A DNA stretch of 51,074 bases, from the NCBI RefSeq assembly GCF_000423765.1, contig NZ_AUIP01000011.1, positions 1 through 51,074 on the forward strand, given 5' to 3'. The position numbers and the translations under genes are program-made. The first letter of the stretch is position 1; each line of letters opens with the position of its first letter. Under the pieces are notes generated by a model. That model was not told the DNA's origin. It did not search any database and worked only from the letters and a program-made list of their open reading frames with translations. This document shows, piece by piece, positions 27,129 to 38,383 of this stretch. The stretch is from Streptococcus porci DSM 23759 (lineage in GTDB: Bacteria; Bacillota; Bacilli; Lactobacillales; Streptococcaceae).

Positions 27129-27188
27129 TTTTAGATGAATTGTGGGCTTGTTGCTCGAAAGAGTGAGTCTGCAAGCTGAAATCTAAAA
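27129..27188 (+). promoter_or_regulatory. Structured rpsB leader RNA
   Basis: TTTTAGAT (27129-27136) pairs with ATCTAAAA (27181-27188). Inside, GCTTG (27146-27150) pairs with CAAGC (27172-27176), and CTC-GAAA-GAG forms a capped hairpin (27154-27163). A three-level leader ahead of an S2 gene suggests binding by S2 for autoregulation. I could not match it to a named family. Confidence 0.5.
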
Positions 27189-27220
27189 GAGGACTAAAAA
27201 ACATAAAGGAGAAACTACTC

Positions 27221-27985
27221 ATGGCAGTAATTTCAATGAAACAATTGCTCGAGGCTGGTGTTCACTTTGGTCACCAAACTCGTCGCTGGAACCCTAAGAT
27301 GGCTAAGTACATCTTCACAGAGCGTAACGGTATCCACGTTATCGACTTGCAACAAACTGTAAAATTGGCTGACCAAGCTTACGAATTCGTTCGTGATGCA
27401 GCAGCAAACGACGCAGTTATCCTTTTCGTAGGGACTAAAAAGCAAGCTGCTGAAGCAGTTGCTGAAGAAGCTGCGCGTGCAGGTCAATACTTCATCAACC
27501 ACCGTTGGTTGGGTGGAACTCTTACAAACTGGGGAACAATCCAAAAACGTATCGCTCGTTTGAAAGAAATCAAACGCATGGAAGAAGAAGGAGTTTTCGA
27601 AGTTCTTCCTAAGAAAGAAGTTGCACTTCTTAACAAACAACGCGCTCGTCTTGAGAAATTCTTGGGCGGTATCGAAGATATGCCACGTATTCCAGACGTT
27701 ATGTACGTTGTTGACCCACATAAAGAGCAAATTGCTGTTAAAGAAGCTAAAAAACTTGGTATCCCTGTAGTTGCTATGGTTGATACTAACGCTGATCCAG
27801 ATGACATCGATGTGATTATCCCAGCTAACGATGATGCTATCCGCGCTGTTAAATTGATCACTGCGAAAATGGCTGACGCTATTATCGAAGGACGTCAAGG
27901 TGAGGACGCAGAGGTTTCATTCGAAGAAGAAACAGCATCAACTGAATCAATCGAAGAATTGGTAGAAGTTGTAGAAGGTAAATAA
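27221..27985 (+). CDS. rpsB: 30S ribosomal protein S2
   Basis: At 254 residues it has the S2 hallmarks [42 protein letters not shown] and [11 protein letters not shown]. The acidic C-terminal tail is typical. It is strongly codon-optimised and starts after AAAGGAG. It forms the 30S body together with the partner gene for EF-Ts downstream. Confidence 0.97.
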   Translation: MAVISMKQLLEAGVHFGHQTRRWNPKMAKYIFTERNGIHVIDLQQTVKLADQAYEFVRDAAANDAVILFVGTKKQAAEAVAEEAARAGQYFINHRWLGGTLTNWGTIQKRIARLKEIKRMEEEGVFEVLPKKEVALLNKQRARLEKFLGGIEDMPRIPDVMYVVDPHKEQIAVKEAKKLGIPVVAMVDTNADPDDIDVIIPANDDAIRAVKLITAKMADAIIEGRQGEDAEVSFEEETASTESIEELVEVVEGK

Positions 27986-28393
27986 GAATTAAGCTACTGT
28001 GGTCTTAAGAAAAGCGGATGATTTTAGGAAATTTATCTAAATCACTAGCTTTTTAGTCCGAGTGCCATGTGGCACATAGATAATAGCTCGTGTACACTTC
28101 GGCTCGTCTATTGACCGCTAGAAGCGTACGCATCAAAACTTGAACCAACCCAAGAGGGCAGAGCGTTCCTGCTCTGTCCTCTGTTTTGATTCATTGATTT
28201 TCAAAAGGCGACGAGGTCGCTGGTTATAGTTACTTTTCGCTATAGTGGAGGTCAGTAGCTCACTATAATTGTTGACAAGGGGCGAGATATTTGCTCACAA
28301 AAAGGAATAAAACACTCTTAGAGTGGTCGCCTTCACCCTACACCACCTAAGAAAAGTAACAAAAGAATTCGTAAAAAATAAAGGAGAAAAACC
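27986..28393 (+). promoter_or_regulatory. 408-base structured gap between rpsB and tsf
   Basis: No coding frame is supported. Hairpins in order are: GTGCC/GGCAC (28062-28075); AATAG/CTATT (28082-28112) enclosing GTGTACAC; GAGGGCAGAGC/GCTCTGTCCTC (28154-28181) enclosed in turn by ATCAAAAC/GTTTTGAT (28132-28190); TATAGTGGAG/CTCACTATA (28241-28267); and CACTC/GAGTG (28313-28325). The strongest hairpin lacks a clean T-run, so partial attenuation or RNA processing is more likely than full termination. A TATAAT at 28264 has a poor -35. Confidence 0.5.
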
Positions 28394-29434
28394 ATGGCAG
28401 AAATTACTGCAAAACTCGTTAAAGAATTGCGTGAAAAATCAGGTGCCGGCGTTATGGACGCGAAAAAAGCACTTGTAGAAACTGATGGTGACATCGAAAA
28501 AGCGATTGAATTGCTTCGTGAAAAAGGCATGGCTAAGGCAGCTAAAAAAGCTGACCGTGTTGCGGCTGAAGGTTTGACAGGTGTTTACGTAAACGGCAAC
28601 GTTGCAGCGGTTATCGAAGTTAATGCTGAAACTGACTTTGTTGCGAAAAATGCTCAATTTGTTGACTTGGTTAACGAAACAGCTAAAATCATTGCAGAAG
28701 GAAAACCAGCTAACAACGAAGAAGCCCTTGCTTTGACAACTTCAACAGGTGAAACTCTTGAGGCAGCTTACATCAACGCAACTGCAACAATTGGAGAAAA
28801 AATTTCATTCCGCCGTTTTGCCCTTCTTGAAAAAACTGACGAGCAAGCGTTCGGTGCATACCAACATAACGGTGGACGTATCGGCGTTATCTCAGTAATC
28901 GAAGGTGGCGACGAAGCCCTTGCTAAGCAAGTATCAATGCACATTGCTGCAATGAAACCAACTGTATTGTCATACACAGAACTTGACGAGCAATTCGTTA
29001 AAGATGAGTTGGCACAGCTTAACCACAAAATTGAGCAAGACAACGAATCACGTGCAATGGTTGGTAAACCAGCACTTCCATTCTTGCAATACGGATCAAA
29101 AGCACAGCTTTCTGATGAAGTAATCGCAGCTGCTGAAGAAGCTATCAAAGCTGAATTGGCTGCTGAAGGTAAACCAGAAAAAATCTGGGATAAAATCATT
29201 CCAGGTAAAATGGATCGCTTCATGCTTGACAATACTCAAGTTGACCAAGCTTACACTCTTCTTGCTCAAGTTTACATCATGGACGACAGCAAAACAGTTG
29301 AGGCTTACCTTGACAGTGTAAATGCAAAAGCAGTTGCATTTGCTCGTTTTGAAGTGGGTGAAGGTATCGAGAAAGCTTCAAACGACTTTGAAGCTGAAGT
29401 TGCAGCAACAATGGCAGCAGCTCTTAACAACTAA
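28394..29434 (+). CDS. tsf: Elongation factor Ts
   Basis: At 346 residues, the long streptococcal form. The N-terminal UBA-like region reads [40 protein letters not shown], and the core contains the conserved TDFVAKN. It regenerates EF-Tu-GTP. AAAGGAGA precedes the ATG, and codon use is strongly biased as in rpsB. It is followed by a terminator at 29454. Confidence 0.97.
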   Translation: MAEITAKLVKELREKSGAGVMDAKKALVETDGDIEKAIELLREKGMAKAAKKADRVAAEGLTGVYVNGNVAAVIEVNAETDFVAKNAQFVDLVNETAKIIAEGKPANNEEALALTTSTGETLEAAYINATATIGEKISFRRFALLEKTDEQAFGAYQHNGGRIGVISVIEGGDEALAKQVSMHIAAMKPTVLSYTELDEQFVKDELAQLNHKIEQDNESRAMVGKPALPFLQYGSKAQLSDEVIAAAEEAIKAELAAEGKPEKIWDKIIPGKMDRFMLDNTQVDQAYTLLAQVYIMDDSKTVEAYLDSVNAKAVAFARFEVGEGIEKASNDFEAEVAATMAAALNN

Positions 29435-29453
29435 GTTTGTCTATAAAGACAGA

Positions 29454-29482
29454 AAAAAGGTGGGATTGCCCTGCCTTTTTTT
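29454..29482 (+). terminator. tsf terminator
   Basis: AAAAAGG-t-GGG pairs with CCC-tg-CCTTTTT around ATTG, followed by T's. Confidence 0.7.
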
Positions 29483-29608
29483 CGCTTTTATGCAGGCTGA
29501 CTTAGTTTTTTACACTCAAAAAGGCTTCATAATCTCCACGATGGATTTACCCACTAGGGAAATTTTAGAGCCACTTAGTTTATTTCCAATACTTTTTTGA
29601 CCATAACA

Positions 29609-29648
29609 AAACACTCCTCTTGCTAGTTTACTAGAAAGAGGAGTGTTT
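29609..29648. terminator. Long perfect hairpin, probable bidirectional terminator
   Basis: AAACACTCCTCTT pairs perfectly with AAGAGGAGTGTTT (13 bp), and an inner CTAG-TTTA-CTAG extends it. It lies between tsf and the minus-strand gene ending at 29766. Confidence 0.6.
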
Positions 29649-29765
29649 GTCGTATGTCTCATATTATTGGGCTAGTGCCAACAAATATGATTTCAAACTC
29701 GCTTTTACTATTTGAGTTTGGATTTTTGTTTTGTGTCTAAGGGATGCTTTTTCCCAAAAGTACTT

Positions 29766-30236
29766 TTAGTGGCTAAAGGTGTTTAGACCAAAGATAAGGG
29801 ATAGACTTCCCATAATGATACCAGCTAGGATAACACCGAGCATGACTGCTGTGACACTGCGTTTGAAATCCCAGTCAAGGATGGATGCAGCTAAAGTACC
29901 AGTCCAAGCACCGGTTCCAGGTAGAGGAATGCCCACAAAGAGTAAGAGTGCAAAGAAGACGCCTTTATCACCAGCGGCTTTGGACAACTTTTCGCCTCCA
30001 CTATGACCTTTTTTAAGACACCAAGTGAAAAATTTTCCAGTAAATGGCTTATCAGCACCCCACTCCAAGACCTTGCGAGCAAAGAAGAAGATGATAGGAA
30101 CGGGAATCATATTACCAATAACTGAGATAGCTAGAGCCTGGGTGAAGGGAATGCCAGAGGCGATACCAAAGGGGACAGCTCCTCGGAGTTCGATGAGAGG
30201 GATCATTGAGATGAGGAGCGTGATAAGATAATTCAT
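29766..30236 (-). CDS. Small multidrug export-type membrane protein (COG2426)
   Basis: A 156-residue hydrophobic protein with about four to five helices. The N-terminal LISMIPLIELRGAVPFGIASG and the central GIPLPGTGAWTGTLAASIL blocks identify the family labelled small multi-drug export protein. Direct evidence for drug export in this family is thin, so the function is uncertain. It is monocistronic. Confidence 0.75.
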   Translation of the reverse strand: MNYLITLLISMIPLIELRGAVPFGIASGIPFTQALAISVIGNMIPVPIIFFFARKVLEWGADKPFTGKFFTWCLKKGHSGGEKLSKAAGDKGVFFALLLFVGIPLPGTGAWTGTLAASILDWDFKRSVTAVMLGVILAGIIMGSLSLIFGLNTFSH

Positions 30237-30373
30237 GGTTTAGAAATAACCTTTCTGAGTGATACCTTTCTATTTTATCCTATCCTCAGTCAGTGGGCAA
30301 GTATTTTGTCGTCAGTTGCTGGAAAACACAAGATTCTGGGTAGCCATCACGGCAGACTCAGAATCTTAATGGT

Positions 30374-31279
30374 TTAAGCTAAATCGGTGGTTTCCAATAG
30401 CTGGTACAGGGCTCCATAGAGATTGGCATCGTTGCCAAAGTGGGTTGGGATAATAGAGAGATCGGCTACATTCATGCTAAGTAGGGGAGAGCCTTCAATG
30501 ATGATGGCAAATTGGCGGTTGATTTCGTCAATCAAGAGCGGTTGAGAACTAATTCCCCCGCCAATAGCGTAAGTTGTCAAGTCAAGAAAGGCTTGTAGGT
30601 TTAAAATCAGATAGGCAATTTGGCGACAGTAGTGTTGGAAAATCGCTAGGGCTTCTTTGTGCCCGTTTTTAATAGCTTCAAAGGCTAAATGCCCATTTTT
30701 GAGGTCGCTGTTACCAGTAGCTTGATTGACATCTGAAATCATCTGAACGGCAGAGCCGATGAATCCGACCATTTTTTCTCTCTCAGGTTTACTGGCTTCG
30801 AGCACCGACAGGCTGAGCTCGCCGGCCTGAAAATGGGGTCCCGAGCGCAGCTTTCCGTCCAAAATAATCCCACCACCAACACCAGTACCAAGAACGATAA
30901 CGGCAGCGTCACTAACTCCTTTGAGACTTCCCAGCCAGATCTCAGCTAGGGCAGCGGCTTTGGCGTCGTTTTGAACGCTGACAGGCAGGTCATACTTGTC
31001 CTTGATGACCTGAGCCAAGCAGAGCTGATCTAAGTAAGTCAGCGCACCGCCAAAATAAATGGTTCCAGTAGTCGTATCCACCTTTCCAGGCACGCTGAAA
31101 GCTACTCCAGAAATTAGCTCTAAATGTTGGTCGATAATGCTGTCAATGCTGGCTAGAAAGCTGTCCAGAGAATCTGTAGGAGTTGGTAATTTGTCGGCAG
31201 AGACGAGCTTTCCATTTTCCTGCATAAGGGCGTATTTGATGTTTGTTCCACCGACATCAATGGTTAGATAATATTTCAT
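30374..31279 (-). CDS. ROK-family sugar kinase (beta-glucoside kinase or glucokinase)
   Basis: A 301-residue protein with the N-terminal ATP phosphate loop DVGGTNIKYAL, sugar-binding QNDAKAAALAE and catalytic-region VLGTGVGGGIILDG. It lacks the Cys-rich zinc motif of many ROK glucokinases, as do BglK-type beta-glucoside kinases. It is the last gene of the minus-strand cluster after a 6-phospho-beta-glucosidase. Phosphorylating imported beta-glucosides for that enzyme is the favoured role, with glucose as the alternative. Confidence 0.75.
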   Translation of the reverse strand: MKYYLTIDVGGTNIKYALMQENGKLVSADKLPTPTDSLDSFLASIDSIIDQHLELISGVAFSVPGKVDTTTGTIYFGGALTYLDQLCLAQVIKDKYDLPVSVQNDAKAAALAEIWLGSLKGVSDAAVIVLGTGVGGGIILDGKLRSGPHFQAGELSLSVLEASKPEREKMVGFIGSAVQMISDVNQATGNSDLKNGHLAFEAIKNGHKEALAIFQHYCRQIAYLILNLQAFLDLTTYAIGGGISSQPLLIDEINRQFAIIIEGSPLLSMNVADLSIIPTHFGNDANLYGALYQLLETTDLA

Positions 31280-31382
31280 AATCTACTTACCAAGTTGAAT
31301 CAGGAAGAAAAGCGTGTGTGTCAAAAGATTGTTTCGACGATTTTCGCATGCTTGACATTCTGATTCATATTTCCTTTCGCGA

Positions 31383-32840
<1,458 letters not shown>

Positions 32841-35252
32841 TTAAAGTACGAGCGTGATATGGTTTTCAGGTTTGAGAAGCTCCTCGGCTAGGTAAGGGGT
32901 AGGTAGCTCTTGACCATTAAGCATAAGCTTGCTGAAACCTGATTCTTTATGATTTGGATTTTCTACAGTGATATGGAGAACTTTTCCACGGAAGATTTTA
33001 TCCATTGTAAAGCTGTCCCAGTCTTTTGGAATGGCTGGCGCTAATTTGAGACCAGCAAGGTCTGGACGAAGTCCCAAGATACCTTCGACACAACCTACCA
33101 TAACAGTTGAGGCAGTTCCTGTCAACCAATGAACATGAGAATGTCCGTGGTTAGGGCTTGCTGGACCTTCAGTAAATTGTCCATAACAGTAGGGTTCCAA
33201 TTGACGAATATCAGCTTGATCGTTCTGTGCAGCGGGAGCATTTTCCATAAAGTATGTGAAGGCACGCTCACCTTGTCCGCGAAGGGCTTCTGCTAGAATC
33301 AACCACCCTTGGGATTGAGAGAAGATTCCTGCATTTTCTTTATTGCCTTGGTTATAAATAACAGCAAGGGCACCATCGAAAGCATGTTTATGGTATGGAG
33401 GGTCCATGAGGATAGCACCGTAACTTGTATTGAGGCGGTTAAAGACATTATCCATAGCTAGCTTGGCTTGTCTGTCGTCAGCAAGGCCACTAATAACTGC
33501 CCAGCTTTGAGGGTTGAGCCACATATTGGCTTCAGGTGCGCAAGCTTCTCCGATACGCTCGCCTGCTTCAGTGTAGCCACGTACGAAGCGGTCATGATCC
33601 CAGCAAAGCTCCTGAATTTTTTGTCCCATTGACTCTTGTTCAGAATCAAGGAAAGTTAGGTAGTCTGCGTCAGCTTTTTCGCGAGCAAAAATCTTCAAGA
33701 TACTAAGAGCGTAGTAGTATTGCAAAGCGACAAATGACGATTCACCCTGTGCGCCAAGACGGAGACAATCGTTCCAGTCAGCGTGAAGTCCGGCTGGCAT
33801 ACCATGTGGCCCAAGATTATCCATTGAGAACTGGATAGCAGCTTTTAAGTGGTCGTAAACGGTAGCCTCTCCTTTATTGGCGTAAGGGATAACTTCATCA
33901 AGGAAAGCAGTGTTTCCAGTCTCCGCGATATATTTGTAGACCGTTGGGAAAAGCCAGAGGGCATCGTCGGCGCGATAGGCTGGATGTCCAGTTTCTTGAA
34001 CGTAGGAAGCGTCGTCTGGAGTGTCCTCGTGTCCAGGATTGTGAGTGAATTTAACCAGTGGTAGTCCACCGCCGTTATCAACTTGTGCTGATAACATGAA
34101 ACGAATTTTATCAAGAGCCATTTCAGGAGCTAAGTGGATAATCCCTTGAATATCTTGAACAGTATCTCGGTAGCCGTAGCCGTTACGTAGTCCACAGTAA
34201 ATGAGAGAAGCTGCGCGTGACCAGATAAAGGTCATGTAACAGTTATAAGCATTCCAAGTGTTAATCATAGTGTCAAAGACAGGACTTGGTGTTTTGACTT
34301 GCAAGCTCTCTAGGCGCCCGCTCCATTCTGCGCGGAGTTCATCAACTTCAGCAGTAACGGTTTCTTTAGCATTTTCATAGCTGGCAACAATAGCTTGCGC
34401 TTCATTAGAATATTTTTCGCCTAGCACAAAGACAAGAGTCTTACTTTCATTAGGGGCAAGGGTCACTTTGCTTGCAAGAGCGCCACAAGGATTTTCGTTG
34501 TAGTTGTTTGTATTTCCAAGATTACCTGAAGTAACCCCGACAGGTTTATCGTAACCATTGTAGCGTCCTAGAAAGGCTTTTTTATCTCCACAGAAAGAAG
34601 AAACAGGATGACCTGCTAGACCAAAGAAGCGTTCAGTAACATTTTTTTCGTCAACTTGTTCATCTTCCTCAAGGGCGTTAAGATTGCCGTGAATTTGTTG
34701 AACAATACGGTTCTCTTGAAAAGCTGTGCGTGAAATGAAAAGAGAGTATTGTAGATTGACTTGGTCTTGCTCATAGTTGCTGTGGTTAGTAAATTCAGCG
34801 TAACCAGTCAAAGTCAAATGACGTTCTTGGTCAGAAGTATTTGTCACGTCAATGGCCCAAACCTCGTAACTTTTACCTTTAGGGACATAATAAGTAGCTT
34901 CTGAATGAATCCCTGCATAATCAGCTACCATTTTAGTATAGCCAAGACCGTGGTGACATTTACTGATGTAGTCTTTCAAATCCTTTCCAACGGGTTGCCA
35001 AGAAGCAGACCAGAAGTCTTGGCTATCATCATCGCGAAGATAAATGTAGCGGCCGGGTTGGTCAAAGTTGTTGAAGACATAACGGAGAATACGGCCATTG
35101 GCGCCAGATTTGGCAAAGCTGTAACCTCCTGCGTTGTTTGAAATGATTGCTCCGTACTCTGGTGAACCTAGGTAGTTAACCCAAGGCGTTGGAGTATCTG
35201 GTCTGTCAATCACATATTCACGATTGACATCGTCAAAATAACCGTATTTCAT
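32841..35252 (-). CDS. GH94 cellobiose phosphorylase
   Basis: A 803-residue enzyme matching cellobiose phosphorylases in length and sequence from the start (MKYGYFDDVNREYVIDRPDTP). The general acid is Asp492 in HADWNDCLRLG. The C-terminal block GTASTVMVGCVEGILGLRPD is typical. It splits cellobiose with phosphate into glucose-1-phosphate and glucose, saving ATP. It lies 12 bases downstream of a second GH94 on the same strand. Confidence 0.88.
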   Translation of the reverse strand: MKYGYFDDVNREYVIDRPDTPTPWVNYLGSPEYGAIISNNAGGYSFAKSGANGRILRYVFNNFDQPGRYIYLRDDDSQDFWSASWQPVGKDLKDYISKCHHGLGYTKMVADYAGIHSEATYYVPKGKSYEVWAIDVTNTSDQERHLTLTGYAEFTNHSNYEQDQVNLQYSLFISRTAFQENRIVQQIHGNLNALEEDEQVDEKNVTERFFGLAGHPVSSFCGDKKAFLGRYNGYDKPVGVTSGNLGNTNNYNENPCGALASKVTLAPNESKTLVFVLGEKYSNEAQAIVASYENAKETVTAEVDELRAEWSGRLESLQVKTPSPVFDTMINTWNAYNCYMTFIWSRAASLIYCGLRNGYGYRDTVQDIQGIIHLAPEMALDKIRFMLSAQVDNGGGLPLVKFTHNPGHEDTPDDASYVQETGHPAYRADDALWLFPTVYKYIAETGNTAFLDEVIPYANKGEATVYDHLKAAIQFSMDNLGPHGMPAGLHADWNDCLRLGAQGESSFVALQYYYALSILKIFAREKADADYLTFLDSEQESMGQKIQELCWDHDRFVRGYTEAGERIGEACAPEANMWLNPQSWAVISGLADDRQAKLAMDNVFNRLNTSYGAILMDPPYHKHAFDGALAVIYNQGNKENAGIFSQSQGWLILAEALRGQGERAFTYFMENAPAAQNDQADIRQLEPYCYGQFTEGPASPNHGHSHVHWLTGTASTVMVGCVEGILGLRPDLAGLKLAPAIPKDWDSFTMDKIFRGKVLHITVENPNHKESGFSKLMLNGQELPTPYLAEELLKPENHITLVL

Positions 35253-35264
35253 GAAAAGTGTTCC

Positions 35265-37970
35265 TTACTGTAATGTTATAGTGATGTGATGTGTGTGGTT
35301 GTTGAGTTTTTGTAGTTGCTCTTTGCTGATAAAGGCAAAGGCATCATCAGTAATTGGAAGGTCTTGTCCGTCACAAGTTGCAGCAACGACAACATACTGT
35401 CCAAAATCTTTGCGTCTAGGATTTTCATAAGTGATTTCCAAGTTTTTTCCTGAAAACTTAGTCAAGATAGTAGCTCTGCCTTTGTCATCGAATTGCTCGG
35501 TCAAGAGTTTTGGATAGAGAATCAAATCCCCGGCCTTGCCTTGAACGCCGAAGACCTCGGTAACCATAGTTAGCATGTACCAACTAGCCGCTCCTGTTAG
35601 GTAGTGGTAAACACCACGACCATCAGCACGGAAGTACTCTGGAATACCTGGATAGATACGAGATCTTTCAAAATTAAGGCTGGTGTCAGCTAGCGATTTA
35701 AGTGCCTTCCAACCTTCTTTGGCAAAGCCACGACGATAGAGAGCGTTGGCATACATGACTGTCATGTGGGAAAAGACGGCGCCGTTTTCTTTTTCGCCAT
35801 AGGCAAAGCCAAACATGCGTCCGAGGTCGGTTTTGACTTCTCTAAAGTCGGTATTGAGACGGTAGCCTCCGATTTCCTTGCGGTAGAGGTGACGATCAGC
35901 GCTGACCGTGATTTTCCTGATTTGGCTATCGGTTGCCACATAGTTCATGATGCTAAAGACCTGTCCAGTTAACATCATATGTGGCATATCCTTGTAATAA
36001 CCGTCAGTGGCCTTTCCGCTATTATCGTAGTAGGAATTGTACCAGCCCTCGTCTTCATTGATGTCAATCCATTCATTTTCTTGGAGAAAATGGCGGAGCC
36101 AGTTAGCTTTTTGAATCAGATTGAGAGCAATCTCTGATAGAGAGATTGTGATTTTATGACCATTGACCTTGTGTTGGCACTGGTTGACATAGTTATCTAA
36201 AATCTGTTGTTTGCGTGAGATTTGGTCGTAAATATCAGCATCATTTTTGAGCAGAAGTCCAACCTCTTCTAAAATCTCAATGGATTCAAGTCCTCCTTTA
36301 TTTTCGAGGAGACGAATAAGGGACGCAAGCTCCATTAGATTACCAGAATAGGCGGCTGTAAAGGCAACGCTCTCTCCATTTTCTTCAGCCATATCCAAGG
36401 CGTCATTCCAGTCAGCTCCACGGAGACGATAGATGTTGTGTTGTCCTACTTCATAAAAGCCAGTCAGATGCTGAATGAGGAGGTGCTCTAAGATACTTCC
36501 CATATAAACGTCGTCTGATTGTGTGCGTTGCTCATTTCCATAAGCCTCGCTCCAAAACTGGTCAAAGGCAGTCCCCCGCTTGATTTGCGGATCTTTGAAA
36601 TAGGAAACCTGCTTGTTGAGAATGCCAATATCCCCTGTTTGGTCAATATAGAGCTTGGTGGTTATCAAGGGCCAGAGCGCGTGATCCATCCAGACACGGG
36701 CAATACCATTACGGTCAGCAAGAAAATTGCCTCGTCCCTCACCAATAATGGTAGCGTTGGTTCCGTCCAGTCGAACCCCTTTAAAGTTGTTGACAATCAT
36801 ATCGCCGACCTGATTTGGTTCCATGAGTAGAAGTGAAAGGCAGTCTTGCCAAAGATCACGCCAGCCGCGCCCCCCACGACCGTAATCATGATGAGGAAGG
36901 AAAGAACAGCCGAAAATACGACGCAAGAAGGGTTGGAAACAAATCCATTTCATCAGTCGGTCAATGTCTTTGTCTGCGGTTTGAAAATTGACACTGACTT
37001 TTTCTTGCCAGTAAGTTTTGGTCTCCGCTAACTTTTCTTGGACGCTTTGGACTGTGCTATATGCTTTTGCGACAGGTTCAATTTTTTCAGGGGATTCGCT
37101 AATACCAAGGAGGACGATGAAGGATTTTGTTTGACCGGCTTCCAAGGTAAAGGGTTCAAAACTGAAAGCTCCCATAGCTTCACGTCCATCAATCTGAAAT
37201 CCAGCTTCAACCCCAGCTCTGCCATTATCCTGAATCAAAGCACGAGGATGTGTAAAACTGCCACCTTCGCCGATAAAATCTTCAACGGTAGGGAAAAAGG
37301 TTCTTGGAGTATTTCCGTCTTGATCAAAGCCCACAACATAATAGGTATGATGGTTAAGTCTGTGCCCCCGCTCATCAAAGGACATGGTAGGTGTCACATA
37401 GATACCCTTCTTGTCCGTCTTGATGCGGTGAAGCATGGAAGTGACATTCCTATGGTCGCGCAGGTTATCGGCGCTTCGCCCAAAGATGGGAATGGCTGCT
37501 GTCGCTGTCAGTTCTTGCGGGAAGTCAGCCTTGTTTGTGATATCTACCTGCGTGATTTCTACATTATCATCAGAAGGGATAAAGGAAGTCGTCACCGCCC
37601 TGAGCTTAAGCTCAGATAAGTCACGTTCTAGCTGATGCCACATAAAACCTGCGTGAATACAACTGTCCTCTTGGTTAGGGTTAAATTTTTGAGCCTCTTG
37701 TTGAGCGGACTGACCCGTCACGGAAGCTAGGAGTCCATCGCCAGTCTTAATCCAAAAATTTCGCGTAGAGCGGCTGTTGTGCAGGTCGTCGACACTAACG
37801 GGCTCTAGTAGGAAATGTTCTTGGTCAATCTTAGCGTCACCACCCAAGTTTGGAGCGATAGCACTCTTTAATCCCATTTCTGATGCGAGGGGAAAATAGA
37901 GGGAACTGATGTTTTCGGGTTGACGAATGGAAAAATCTCCATTGTCATTTGTAAATGTCAATGGTTTCAT
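35265..37970 (-). CDS. GH94 glycoside phosphorylase, laminaribiose-phosphorylase-like
   Basis: A 901-residue GH94 protein, longer than the cellobiose enzyme. Asp520 lies in RGADWNDALDMAEENGES. The C-terminal GAASWYMLTMVTEVFGVQ and the N-terminal long beta-sandwich fit the laminaribiose-phosphorylase clade. That activity would suit the adjacent GH16 enzymes, whose products contain beta-1,3 bonds. Other 900-residue GH94 activities (for example cellobionate or N,N'-diacetylchitobiose) are less likely from context. AAGGAG precedes the ATG. Confidence 0.75.
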   Translation of the reverse strand: MKPLTFTNDNGDFSIRQPENISSLYFPLASEMGLKSAIAPNLGGDAKIDQEHFLLEPVSVDDLHNSRSTRNFWIKTGDGLLASVTGQSAQQEAQKFNPNQEDSCIHAGFMWHQLERDLSELKLRAVTTSFIPSDDNVEITQVDITNKADFPQELTATAAIPIFGRSADNLRDHRNVTSMLHRIKTDKKGIYVTPTMSFDERGHRLNHHTYYVVGFDQDGNTPRTFFPTVEDFIGEGGSFTHPRALIQDNGRAGVEAGFQIDGREAMGAFSFEPFTLEAGQTKSFIVLLGISESPEKIEPVAKAYSTVQSVQEKLAETKTYWQEKVSVNFQTADKDIDRLMKWICFQPFLRRIFGCSFLPHHDYGRGGRGWRDLWQDCLSLLLMEPNQVGDMIVNNFKGVRLDGTNATIIGEGRGNFLADRNGIARVWMDHALWPLITTKLYIDQTGDIGILNKQVSYFKDPQIKRGTAFDQFWSEAYGNEQRTQSDDVYMGSILEHLLIQHLTGFYEVGQHNIYRLRGADWNDALDMAEENGESVAFTAAYSGNLMELASLIRLLENKGGLESIEILEEVGLLLKNDADIYDQISRKQQILDNYVNQCQHKVNGHKITISLSEIALNLIQKANWLRHFLQENEWIDINEDEGWYNSYYDNSGKATDGYYKDMPHMMLTGQVFSIMNYVATDSQIRKITVSADRHLYRKEIGGYRLNTDFREVKTDLGRMFGFAYGEKENGAVFSHMTVMYANALYRRGFAKEGWKALKSLADTSLNFERSRIYPGIPEYFRADGRGVYHYLTGAASWYMLTMVTEVFGVQGKAGDLILYPKLLTEQFDDKGRATILTKFSGKNLEITYENPRRKDFGQYVVVAATCDGQDLPITDDAFAFISKEQLQKLNNHTHHITITLQ

Positions 37971-38383
37971 AAAAACTTCTCCTTACACTTTCTATCTTAT
38001 TATGATGATTAAATTGTAAAGAAAAGTCCTCAGATAAAAAACAAGAAAAAGCAAAAAAATATCACAATTATGACATTTTCTAAAAAATCTAAGGGTTCAG
38101 GTGCTTCAAAATTAAAAAGCCTTATTATAGAAGAAAGTGACATAAAACTAAACATAAAGCGATTACATTTTTGAAAATATCAATTTATGAGTCGATTTTA
38201 AAAAAAATATGCTAAAAAATAGAGTAAAATAAATGTATTCGTTTTTTGTAAAAAAAATAAAGACAGGTCAAAAATGTGGTATTTTTTTCAAAAAAATAAT
38301 ATAATGACCATCTTTGACAAGCTATAATACAATTACAAAAACAACAGAGGGCAAGTCCCTCAAAGAAAAAAGGAGTAACTCTC
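37971..38383. promoter_or_regulatory. Divergent control region of beta-glucan locus
   Basis: A 413-base AT-rich region drives the GH94 cluster leftward and the ABC importer rightward. It contains a cre-like CATAAAGCGATTACA (38153-38167), a -10 TATAAT (38323-38328) with a second TATAAT at 38300, and a 5' UTR hairpin GAGGG-caagt-CCCTC (38347-38361) just ahead of AAGGAG. A second cre-like sequence overlaps codons 3-8 of the importer gene. The AraC-type regulator at 43765 is the best candidate activator. Confidence 0.5.

Larger units (their letters stand above)
29435..29765. other. Gap after tsf: terminator, IS-end-like sequence and long hairpin
   Basis: No gene is supported in these 331 bases. 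The stretch around 29538-29573, reading GATGGATTTACCCACTAGGG then AAATTTTAGAGCC, resembles a terminal sequence of ISL3-family elements of streptococci and may be a relic. A long hairpin follows at 29609-29648. Confidence 0.4.

Noticed and set aside
27233..27898. A 221-codon minus-strand frame opposite rpsB
   Set aside because: It is a by-product of strong codon bias in rpsB. It has no ribosome site, and S2 on the plus strand is certain.
28272..28300. TTGACA as the -35 of a dedicated tsf promoter
   Set aside because: The sequence 17 bases downstream (TCACAA) is not a usable -10.
37038..37619. A 193-codon plus-strand frame opposite the large GH94 gene
   Set aside because: It lies fully within a well-supported GH94 gene, has no recognisable domain or ribosome site, and is a shadow frame.
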